Source of the DNA: Proluteimonas luteida
Lineage (GTDB): Bacteria > Pseudomonadota > Gammaproteobacteria > Xanthomonadales > Xanthomonadaceae
Reading direction: 5' to 3'
Length of the DNA stretch: 64,000 nucleotides
Assembly: GCF_021191695.1 (NCBI RefSeq)
Contig: NZ_JAIWPT010000014.1
Span: forward strand, 52,818 to 116,817
The notes under the pieces were generated by a model. That model was not told where the DNA came from. It searched no databases and saw only the letters and a list, made by a program, of their open reading frames with translations. The translations under genes and the position numbers were made by a program. Below are positions 57,108 to 64,000 of this stretch, one piece after another (position 1 is the first letter of the stretch; the number at the start of each line of letters is the position of its first letter).

Positions 57108-58946
57108 ATGTCCCCAGATCCCAACCGACCCGCGCCGTGGGCGCGGTCCCCGCTGTCGCGCCGCAGCTTCGTCCAGGGCCTCGCCCTCGGCGGCCTGGCC
57201 GCCGGCACCGCCGGCTGGCTGCCGGCACTGGCCGCCGGCAGCGATGCCCGCACCGGCCCGAACGTGCTGCGCGGCACCGACTTCGACCTGTCGATCGGCG
57301 CCTCGCCAGTCAATTTCACCGGCCGCACGCGGCCGGCGATCACCGTCAACGGCAGCCTGCCCGCGCCGGTCCTGCGCTGGCGCGAAGGCGATACCGTGAC
57401 CCTGCGCGTGGCCAACCGCCTGCCCGATGCGATCACGTCCGTGCACTGGCACGGCATCCTGCTGCCGGCCAACATGGACGGCGTGCCGGGACTGAGCTTC
57501 AACGGCATCCATCCCGGCGAGACCTTCACCTACCGCTTCCAGCTGCGCCAGTCGGGCACCTACTGGTACCACAGCCATTCGCTGTTCCAGGAGCAGGCCG
57601 GGCTGTACGGCGCGCTGATCGTCGACCCGCGCGAACCGCTGCCCTACGCCTGGGACCGCGAGCACGTGGTGCTGCTGTCGGACTGGACCGACCTCGACCC
57701 GGGCCAGCTGTTCCGGCGCCTGCGCAAGTACCCCGAGTACGACAACTACTACAAGCCGACGGTCGGCGACTTCTTCCGCGACGTGCGCCGGCAGGGGCTG
57801 GCCGCCACCGTGGCCGACCGCCGCGACTGGGGCCGGATGCGGATGACGCCGACCGACATCTCCGACGTCAACGCGCACACCTACACCTACCTGTTCAACG
57901 GCACCACGCCGGCCGGCAACTGGACCGGCCTGTTCCGCAGCGGCGAGAAAGTGCTGCTGCGCTTCATCAACGGCTCGGCGATGACCTACTTCGACGTGCG
58001 CATCCCGGGGCTGAAGATGACCGTGGTCGCCGCCGATGGCCAGCCGATCCATCCGGTGACCGTCGACGAGTTCCGCATCGCGGTCGCCGAGACCTTCGAC
58101 GTGCTCGTCGAACCGTCCGGACAGGACGCCTACACCATCTTCGCCCAGGACATGGGCCGCACCGGCCATGCCCGCGGCACGCTGGCGGTGCGCCCGGGAC
58201 TGGCCGCGCCGGTGCCCGCCCACGACCCGCGGCCGCTGCTGACGATGGCCGACATGGGCCACGACCACGGCGCGCACGGCAGCCACGCCGCGCCCGCGGC
58301 CGGCGGCCATGCTGCGATGGACCACGCTTCGACGGAGCACGCGGCCATGGACCATGCCGCGATGGGGCATGCCGGCATGGACCACGCGGCGATGGGCCAC
58401 GGCGCGCACGAGACCGCCGGCATGCAGGCGCATCCCGCCAGCGAGACCCGCAACCCGCTGGTCGACATGCAGACGATGACGCCGATCCCGCGGCTCGACG
58501 ACCCCGGCATCGGCCTGCGCGACAACGGCCGGCGCGTGCTGACCTACGCCGACCTGCGCAGCATCGCCGGCGACGAGGACGGCCGCGACCCGGGTCGCGA
58601 CGTCGAGCTGCACCTGACCGGGCACATGGAGAAGTTCTCGTGGTCGTTCGACGGCATCCCGTTCGCCGGCGCCGATCCGCTGCGGCTCAACTACGGCGAG
58701 CGCATGCGCATCGTGCTGGTCAACGACACGATGATGACCCACCCGATCCACCTGCACGGCGTGTGGAGCGACGTCGAGGACGCCAACGGCGACTTCATGG
58801 TGCGCAAGCACACCGTCGACATGCCGCCGGGCAGCCGGCGCAGTTTCCGGGTGCGCGCCGACGCGCCCGGGCGCTGGGCCTTCCACTGCCATCTGCTCTA
58901 CCACATGGAAGCGGGGATGATGCGCGAAGTGAGGATCGAGGCATGA
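57108..58946 (+). CDS. copA: Copper resistance multicopper oxidase CopA
   Basis: A 612-residue periplasmic multicopper oxidase that oxidises Cu(I). The Tat signal is SRRSFVQGLALGGLAAG (residues 17-33). Copper ligands are visible in SVHWHGILLPANMDG, TYWYHSHSLFQEQAG, HPIHLHGVW and HCHLLYHMEAGMM. A Met/His-rich insertion (about residues 382-440) with MDHAAM- and MGHAGMDHA-like repeats probably gathers copper. It overlaps copB by four bases. Confidence 0.95.
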   Translation: MSPDPNRPAPWARSPLSRRSFVQGLALGGLAAGTAGWLPALAAGSDARTGPNVLRGTDFDLSIGASPVNFTGRTRPAITVNGSLPAPVLRWREGDTVTLRVANRLPDAITSVHWHGILLPANMDGVPGLSFNGIHPGETFTYRFQLRQSGTYWYHSHSLFQEQAGLYGALIVDPREPLPYAWDREHVVLLSDWTDLDPGQLFRRLRKYPEYDNYYKPTVGDFFRDVRRQGLAATVADRRDWGRMRMTPTDISDVNAHTYTYLFNGTTPAGNWTGLFRSGEKVLLRFINGSAMTYFDVRIPGLKMTVVAADGQPIHPVTVDEFRIAVAETFDVLVEPSGQDAYTIFAQDMGRTGHARGTLAVRPGLAAPVPAHDPRPLLTMADMGHDHGAHGSHAAPAAGGHAAMDHASTEHAAMDHAAMGHAGMDHAAMGHGAHETAGMQAHPASETRNPLVDMQTMTPIPRLDDPGIGLRDNGRRVLTYADLRSIAGDEDGRDPGRDVELHLTGHMEKFSWSFDGIPFAGADPLRLNYGERMRIVLVNDTMMTHPIHLHGVWSDVEDANGDFMVRKHTVDMPPGSRRSFRVRADAPGRWAFHCHLLYHMEAGMMREVRIEA

Positions 58947-60199
58947 GGACCGACCTCCGACATCCACGATCGCTGCTCGCCGCCACGCTGCTGCTGGCCC
59001 TGTCCGCCACCGCCGCCGCCCAGCATGCGCAGCACGTGCCGGCGCCCGCGACGGACACGCCGGCCGCCACCGATCCGCACGCCGGGCACGCGCAGCGCAC
59101 GACGGCCGACGATCCACACGCGGCCCATCGCGCGCAGCCCGCTGCACCGGCTGCGGACCCGCATGCCGCGCACCGGCAGTCCGCAGCCGACCCGCATGCC
59201 GGCCACGGGCACGATGCACCGGCAAGCGACCCGCATGCCGGCCACCGCACGACATCCACCCCCCCGGCCGCCGATCCGCACGCCGCGCATCGCGCACAGT
59301 CCGCCGCCACGGCCGACGACCCGCATGCGGGGCACGCCGGGCACGGCACACCCGCCGCCGCCCCCCATGCCGGGCATCGTGCGCAATCCGCCGATACCGG
59401 CGTGGACGCGCACGACCATGGCACCGGGCACCACCACCACGGTCATCACGGCCATGCGGGGCATGCGCCGCCGGCAGCGTCCGCCACGCCGCGCACGCCG
59501 ATCCCGCCATTGACCGAAGCCGACCTCGCCGCCGCGTTCCCGGTGCTCGACCACCACGCGATGGAACACGCCTCGCCGATCAGCACGATGCTGCTGGTCG
59601 AGCGCCTGGAAGCCTGGGATGCCGACCACGGCACCGGCCAGGCCTGGGAAGTGGCGGCGTGGATCGGCGGCGACCTCGACCGCGTGTGGCTGCGCAGCGA
59701 GGGCGAGCGCGAGGCCGGAAGGACCGGCAAGGCCGATGTCGAACTGCTGTACGGCCGCGGCGTCACGCCGTGGTGGGACGTCGTCGCCGGTGTCCGCCAC
59801 GACTTCCAGCCGGATGCGCGCAGCTGGGCCGCGTTCGGCGTGCAGGGCCTGGCGCCGTACATGTTCGAGGTCTCGGCGATGGCCTATGCCGGCAGCGGCG
59901 GCCAGGTGCAGACGAAGCTCGAGGCGGAGTACGAGATGCGCTTCACCAACCGCCTGATCCTGCAGCCGGCGATCGAAGCCACGGCCTCGCTGAAGGACGA
60001 ACCGGGCGAACGCATCGGCAGCGGCCTCAATTCGATCGAGGCCGGCCTGCGCCTGCGCTACGAGTTCAGCCGCCGCTTCGCGCCATACATCGGCGTGGTC
60101 CATGAACGCAGCTTCGGCGACACCGCCGACTACCAGCGCGCCGCCGGCGGCCATGCGCGCGACACGCGCGTCGTCGCCGGCCTGCGCATGTGGTTCTGA
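58943..60199 (+). CDS. copB: Outer-membrane copper resistance protein CopB
   Basis: A 418-residue protein. After a signal peptide (LLAATLLLALSATAAA, about residues 11-26) comes a long His-rich region (about 28-185) with seven DPHA[A/G]H units, one APHAGH and a poly-His run. The CopB barrel domain follows (HAMEHASPISTMLLVERLEA to VVAGLRMWF, ending in Phe). The repeat number is high for the family and likely sets copper-binding capacity. ATGA overlap with copA indicates translational coupling. Confidence 0.93.
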   Translation: MRTDLRHPRSLLAATLLLALSATAAAQHAQHVPAPATDTPAATDPHAGHAQRTTADDPHAAHRAQPAAPAADPHAAHRQSAADPHAGHGHDAPASDPHAGHRTTSTPPAADPHAAHRAQSAATADDPHAGHAGHGTPAAAPHAGHRAQSADTGVDAHDHGTGHHHHGHHGHAGHAPPAASATPRTPIPPLTEADLAAAFPVLDHHAMEHASPISTMLLVERLEAWDADHGTGQAWEVAAWIGGDLDRVWLRSEGEREAGRTGKADVELLYGRGVTPWWDVVAGVRHDFQPDARSWAAFGVQGLAPYMFEVSAMAYAGSGGQVQTKLEAEYEMRFTNRLILQPAIEATASLKDEPGERIGSGLNSIEAGLRLRYEFSRRFAPYIGVVHERSFGDTADYQRAAGGHARDTRVVAGLRMWF

Positions 60200-60279
60200 G
60201 CCGCATGCGCCGCGCGCCGGGTCCACCGCCGGCGCGCGGCTTCTTCTTTTTCTTTCTCCCATCCGACAAGGACACCACC

Positions 60280-60594
60280 ATGCACCGCACCACCCGCTTC
60301 GCCCTGCTCGCCCTGCTCGCCCTGCTGCTGTCGCCCGCACTCGCCGCCGCGCAGGAGCATGCCCATCACGGCCACGACAACGGCCATGCCGGCCACGCCA
60401 GCCCGGCGACGGACGACGCCGATGCCGCCGCGCGCGAGGAGTTCGCCCGGCTCGACCGCAATGGCGACGGCTACATCGGCCACGACGAACTGCCCGCCGA
60501 CCATCCGCTGCATGCCCATTTCGGCCACATCGACCGCAACGGCGACCACCGTCTGGACCTCGAGGAGTTCCTCGCCGGCGCGGCGATGCGCTGA
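60280..60594 (+). CDS. Periplasmic EF-hand protein associated with the copper operon
   Basis: A 104-residue exported protein: signal peptide ALLALLALLLSPALAAA (about residues 8-24), a His-rich patch (EHAHHGHDNGHAGHA) and two EF-hand loops, DRNGDGYIGHDE and DRNGDHRLDLEE. The second loop has His where Gly is usual at position 6. It lies 80 bases after copB on the same strand. The His patch suggests it handles copper besides calcium; this is inference. Confidence 0.75.
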   Translation: MHRTTRFALLALLALLLSPALAAAQEHAHHGHDNGHAGHASPATDDADAAAREEFARLDRNGDGYIGHDELPADHPLHAHFGHIDRNGDHRLDLEEFLAGAAMR

Positions 60595-60744
60595 GCACCG
60601 CCGGCAACCCGGCATCCGGATTCCGCCTGCGGGATCCGGGCGCCGTCGGCGACGGCGCGCGCCGGATCCCGGCGTGCCGAAAAGACGCAGGTCGGCGCTA
60701 CGCCGCCGGCCTGCGGAACACGGACGTTCTTGCCGCCCGCACGC

Positions 60745-61539
60745 CTACGCCAGCAGCAGGCTCGCGCCGACCAGGAACAGGAACACCGCGAATACGCGCT
60801 TGAGCGCAGGGCCGCTGATCGCGTGCGCGATCCGCGTGCCCAGCGGCGCGCACAGCATCGAGGTCAGCGCGATGCCGATCGCGGCGGGCAGGTACACGTA
60901 GCCCAGCGAATGCGCAGGCATCACCCCGGCGGGCGCATGCGCCGCATAGCCGGCCGCACTGGCCAGGCCGATGAACACGCCACAGGCCGACGAGGTGCCG
61001 ACCGCGCGCACCGGCTGCACCCCGCGCCAGACCAGCAGCGGCACGGTCATGCTGCCGCCGCCGATGCCGACCAGCGACGACACCGCGCCGATGCCGACGC
61101 CGGCCGTGCTGATGCCCGCGCCGCGCGGCGTCACGCTGGCGCCGCCCGCGGGCGGCGATCGCGACAGCAGCATCTGCAGGCCGGCGACGCCGCAATAGGC
61201 GATGACGCCGAACTTCAGCCATTGTCCGTCGACCCGCACCGCAAACAGCGTGCCGAGCCAGCCGCCGAGCAGCACGCCGGGCACCATCCACGCGACCGTC
61301 GGCCACAGCACGCTGCCGCGGCGGCTGTGCGACCAGGCCGACGACAGGCCGGTCAGCACCACCGACGCCAGCGACGTGGCCAGCGCGGCATGCACCGCGG
61401 CGCCGCCGGGCACGCCGTACAACGGCAACAGCCAGACCAGCGCGGTCACCAACACCAGGCCGCCGCCGATGCCGAGCAGGCCGGCGAGGATGCCGGCGAC
61501 GGCACCGAGCAACGGAAACAGCAGCAGCGACAACGACAT
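60745..61539 (-). CDS. TauE/SafE-family permease
   Basis: A 264-residue membrane protein with about eight helices. The duplicated family motif appears as GILAGLLGIGGGLVLVTALV (first half) and GAVSSLVGIGGGSMTVPLLV (second half). The family moves sulfite/organosulfonates or other small anions; the specific substrate is not evident. The ATG at 61539 gives a helix directly at the N-terminus as usual. Confidence 0.87.
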   Translation of the reverse strand: MSLSLLLFPLLGAVAGILAGLLGIGGGLVLVTALVWLLPLYGVPGGAAVHAALATSLASVVLTGLSSAWSHSRRGSVLWPTVAWMVPGVLLGGWLGTLFAVRVDGQWLKFGVIAYCGVAGLQMLLSRSPPAGGASVTPRGAGISTAGVGIGAVSSLVGIGGGSMTVPLLVWRGVQPVRAVGTSSACGVFIGLASAAGYAAHAPAGVMPAHSLGYVYLPAAIGIALTSMLCAPLGTRIAHAISGPALKRVFAVFLFLVGASLLLA

Positions 61540-61669
61540 CGGCGGACTCCGGCAGGTGCCGGACGACGCGCGATCGGCAACGGAAGCGGCGCGACGGGCG
61601 CGCGGACAGGCGGCAATGCTAGCGGGAACCGCGGCGCAGCGGTTGCCCGCCGGGACAATCCCCGCGTCG

Positions 61670-61730
61670 GGCGGATCTCGATCCGCCCCCCGCATCTCCG
61701 GTACCCGCGCGCGGCGGGTCGAGACCCGCC
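61670..61730. repeat. Two GGCGGGTC-type palindromes, copies 3 and 4
   Basis: GGCGGATCTCGATCCGCC (61670-61687) and GGCGGGTCGAGACCCGCC (61713-61730) are 18-bp palindromes in the gap between the TauE-type and aldehyde dehydrogenase genes. They belong to the same family as those at 45432 and 52259. Confidence 0.75.
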
Positions 61731-61791
61731 CTACGCCGCAACAGCAACCCGATCCTGAAAACGGATGACAGACAGCGCGCGACGGCGGCGT

Positions 61792-63258
61792 TCAGAGCTT
61801 GATGCAGACGTTGCGCAGCTCCGTGTAGAACTCCAGGCCATGCGCGCCGCCCTCGCGGCCGATGCCGGACTGCCTGGCACCGCCGAAGGCGGTGCGCAGG
61901 TCGCGCAGGTACCAGCAGTTGACCCAGGCCACGCCGACCTCGATCGCCGCGGCGACGCGGTGCGCACGCGCCAGGTCGCGGGTCCAGATCGTCGTCGCCA
62001 GCCCGTAGGCGCTGTCGTTGGCGCGCGCGACCGCCTCGTCCTCGTCGTCGAACGGGGCCACGTGGCAGCACGGACCGAAGATCTCCTCGCGCAGCACCGG
62101 GGACGCATCGGGCAGGCCGGTCCAGATCGTCGGCTGCACCCAGTAGCCGCCGGCCAGCGCGTCGGGCAGCTGCGGCACGCCGCCGCCGGTGACGACGGTC
62201 GCGCCGTCGGCACGCGCACGCGCGTAGCAGTCGAGCACCTTGCGCCGGTGCGTGGCGCTGACCAGCGGGCCGAAACGCGTCGCGGCGTCGCGCGGATCGC
62301 CCGGCCGCAGCATCCCGGCCTCCGCCCTGAGGCGCTGCACGAAGGTGTCGAACAACGGCCGCTGCACGTATACGCGCTCGGTGCCCAGGCAGACCTGCCC
62401 ACTGTTGAGGAAGGCCGCGCGCGCGATGCCGGCGACCGCGGCGTCGAGGTCGCAGTCGGCGAACACGACGCCGGCGTTCTTGCCGCCCAGTTCCAGCGAC
62501 ACCGGCCGCACCCCGGTCGCCGCCGCGCGCATGATCGCGGCGCCGGTGCGGGTCTCGCCGGTGAAGGTGATGCCATCGACGTCCGGGTGCTCGCTGAGGT
62601 ACTGCCCGGCACTGTCGGGGCCGAAGCCGTGCACGACGTTGAACACGCCGTCCGGCACGCCGGCCTCGCGCATGACCTCGGCCAGCAGCGCGGTCGTCGT
62701 CGGCGTGTCCTCGGACGGCTTGACCACGACGGTGTTGCCGAACGCCAGCGCCGGCGCGACCTTCCAGGTCGTCAGCAGCAGTGGCAGGTTCCACGGGCAG
62801 ATCACCGCGATCACGCCGCGCGGCGTGCGCAGGCCGTAGTTCAGCGCACCGCGGCCGTCGGGCGTCGCGGTGCGGAAGCTTTCGGTCGCGGTATTGGCGA
62901 TCTGGTCGGCGAACACCTCGAAGTTCGCCGCGCCGCGCGGGATGTCGACCGTGCGCGCCAGCGACACCGGCTTGCCGGTGTCGGCGACCTCGGCGGCGAG
63001 GAAATCGTCGAAGCGTGCACGGATCCGGTCGGCGGTCCGGCGCAGCAGCGCGGCGCGGTCGTGCTCGTCCAGGCGTGCCCATGGCCCGCGCAGGGCGCGT
63101 CGCGCGGCCTGCACGGCCCGGTCGACGATGCCGGCGTCGGCCTCGCAGACATGACCGATCAGCGCGCCCGTCGCGGGATTGCGGTTCTCGAACGGCGGCC
63201 GCGACGAGGCGAACGGCTGGCCGTCGATGAGGTGGTACAGGGTCGGCAGGGCAGACAT
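61792..63258 (-). CDS. Aldehyde dehydrogenase, 2-hydroxy/2-aminomuconic semialdehyde type
   Basis: A 488-residue NAD-dependent aldehyde dehydrogenase. Core motifs are VICPWNLPLLLTTWKVAPAL, the catalytic Glu in SLELGGKN and the catalytic Cys in NSGQVCLGTERV. The pattern ENRNPATG and FGGARQSGIGREGG with YTELRNVCIKL at the C-terminus is typical of the DmpC/aminomuconate-semialdehyde group, used in meta-cleavage or tryptophan/kynurenine breakdown. It is divergent from an amidohydrolase gene. It could serve the catabolic cluster but lies 29 kb away, so a separate pathway is more likely. Confidence 0.82.
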   Translation of the reverse strand: MSALPTLYHLIDGQPFASSRPPFENRNPATGALIGHVCEADAGIVDRAVQAARRALRGPWARLDEHDRAALLRRTADRIRARFDDFLAAEVADTGKPVSLARTVDIPRGAANFEVFADQIANTATESFRTATPDGRGALNYGLRTPRGVIAVICPWNLPLLLTTWKVAPALAFGNTVVVKPSEDTPTTTALLAEVMREAGVPDGVFNVVHGFGPDSAGQYLSEHPDVDGITFTGETRTGAAIMRAAATGVRPVSLELGGKNAGVVFADCDLDAAVAGIARAAFLNSGQVCLGTERVYVQRPLFDTFVQRLRAEAGMLRPGDPRDAATRFGPLVSATHRRKVLDCYARARADGATVVTGGGVPQLPDALAGGYWVQPTIWTGLPDASPVLREEIFGPCCHVAPFDDEDEAVARANDSAYGLATTIWTRDLARAHRVAAAIEVGVAWVNCWYLRDLRTAFGGARQSGIGREGGAHGLEFYTELRNVCIKL

Positions 63259-63447
63259 GGCGGTCTCCTCGTGCGGCGCATGCGGGCATCGCACCCGCGC
63301 CGGTCCGGCGCAGGCTCCGGGATACAGGACATCGGCGCGCCGGTCACGTTGCCGCGCGTCATCGCCGCATGGCGGCGGCAGCGACCGGCGCCGGCATCCT
63401 GCGATAATCGCCGGCCGTGCTTTCCACACGAACGCGTGTCCCCGCCG

Positions 63448-64000
63448 ATGACCGTCCTCGATCCCGCGGCGTCGCTTGCGCCTGAAATGACCGCCTGGCG
63501 CCACCGCATCCATGCCTGGCCGGAACTCGGCTTCGAGGAGCTGCGGACCTCGGCACTGGTCGCCGAGGTGCTCGAATCGCTGGGGCTGGACGTCCACCGG
63601 GGCCTGGGCGGCACCGGCGTGGTCGCGGTCATCGACAGCGGCCGGCCGGGGCTGTCGATCGGCCTGCGCGCGGACATGGACGCGCTGCCGATGCAGGAAC
63701 ACAGCGACGCGGACTACCGCTCGCAGCGCGACGGCACCGCGCACACCTGCGGCCACGACGGGCATACCTCGGCGCTGCTGGGCACCGCCACGTACCTGGT
63801 CCGGCATCCGCCGGCCAGCGGCCGCGTGGTGCTGATCTTCCAGCCGGCCGAGGAAGGCGGGCGCGGCGCGATCCGCATGGCCGGGGACGGCCTGTTCGCG
63901 CGCTTCCCCTGCGACGAGGTCTACGCCTTCCACAACATGCCGCTGCTGGGCCGCGGCAAGGCCAGCGTGCGCAGCGGCGCGACGCTGCAGTCGCTGGCGG
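63448..64000 (+). CDS. M20-family amidohydrolase (N-acyl amino acid/hippurate hydrolase type), N-terminal part
   Basis: The gene runs off the window; 184 residues are visible. It opens with MTAWRHRIHAWPELGFEELR and contains LRADMDALPM, HTCGHDGHTSALLG (metal-binding Cys/His/Asp), FQPAEEGGRGA (catalytic Glu pair) and AFHNMPLLGRG. This is the M20D amidohydrolase signature of enzymes that cleave N-acyl amino acids. The ATG at 63448 is the best start; an ATG 13 codons in is possible. Confidence 0.88.
   Translation, partial: MTVLDPAASLAPEMTAWRHRIHAWPELGFEELRTSALVAEVLESLGLDVHRGLGGTGVVAVIDSGRPGLSIGLRADMDALPMQEHSDADYRSQRDGTAHTCGHDGHTSALLGTATYLVRHPPASGRVVLIFQPAEEGGRGAIRMAGDGLFARFPCDEVYAFHNMPLLGRGKASVRSGATLQSLA

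Noticed and set aside
61792..63258. Assigning the muconic-semialdehyde-type dehydrogenase to the 12-33 kb cluster
   Set aside because: It lies 29 kb away, divergent from an amidohydrolase and without the shared 20-bp motif; a separate pathway is more likely.

Overview
The window is GC-rich, densely coded DNA whose gene content and order point to the gammaproteobacterial family Xanthomonadaceae (Lysobacter/Luteimonas-like). The evidence is the block engB | cytochrome c4 - dsbA - dsbA - endo/exonuclease, a plant-type (GCS2) glutamate-cysteine ligase, copL-copA-copB copper genes, two large TonB-dependent receptors, a LMW-phosphatase/ppc pair, and short intergenic repeats of the 'CCCGCGAAGGCGGG' type. 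Genus and species cannot be fixed from the sequence alone.

Layout. 1-6.6 kb: the tail of a PQQ-dependent dehydrogenase, a TetR regulator, a HipA-like (YjjJ) kinase, a MoxR-ATPase/VWA pair, two truncated gene remnants meeting at about 4720, a DegV protein and a small unknown gene. 7.0-9.4 kb: two putative exported proteins without signal peptides, one resembling the HrpF/NolX type III translocon family and one an exonuclease-endonuclease-phosphatase (EEP) domain fused to a beta/gamma-crystallin domain. 9.4-11.9 kb: a glutathione-dependent formaldehyde detoxification operon (frmR-adhC-fghA) with a recognisable FrmR operator.

12.1-33.0 kb is the centre of interest: an accessory catabolic cluster. 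A two-component flavin monooxygenase (HsaA/HsaB-like), extradiol dioxygenase (HsaC-like), C-C hydrolase (HsaD-like), 2-hydroxydienoate hydratase, 4-hydroxy-2-oxoacid aldolase and acylating aldehyde dehydrogenase form a complete meta-cleavage route from a phenolic ring to pyruvate plus an acyl-CoA. Around it sit a Tat-exported flavoprotein with its own c-type cytochrome, an SDR, a hydrolase-fold protein that has lost its catalytic triad, an orphan NorE/CoxIII plus CoxIV pair, two outer-membrane channels, an MFS carrier, a polytopic membrane protein, a CrtC/AttH-like lipocalin-fold protein, and LuxR- and MarR-type regulators. A 20-bp motif with a central dyad occurs three times, upstream of each of the three main transcription units, and probably is the site of the LuxR-type activator. 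The late steps look like those for steroid A/B rings, but no ring-opening hydroxylase or side-chain beta-oxidation genes are present, so the substrate is open.

33.3-40.1 kb: a decayed copy of the 3' end of the LMW phosphatase gene, two metallo-beta-lactamase-fold genes divergent from a LysR regulator, a glutathione S-transferase, the intact LMW phosphatase and ppc. 40.5-48.7 kb: a TonB-dependent receptor, an OmpR-type two-component system, glutamate-cysteine ligase, a VIT-family transporter and engB. 48.9-56.4 kb: cytochrome c4, two DsbA-like proteins, an EEP protein, a second TonB-dependent receptor and a Cds1-like PLP enzyme. 56.6-60.6 kb: copper resistance genes copL-copA-copB plus an EF-hand protein. 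60.7-64 kb: a TauE/SafE permease, a muconic-semialdehyde-type dehydrogenase and a truncated M20 amidohydrolase. No rRNA, tRNA, CRISPR array or transposase was seen.
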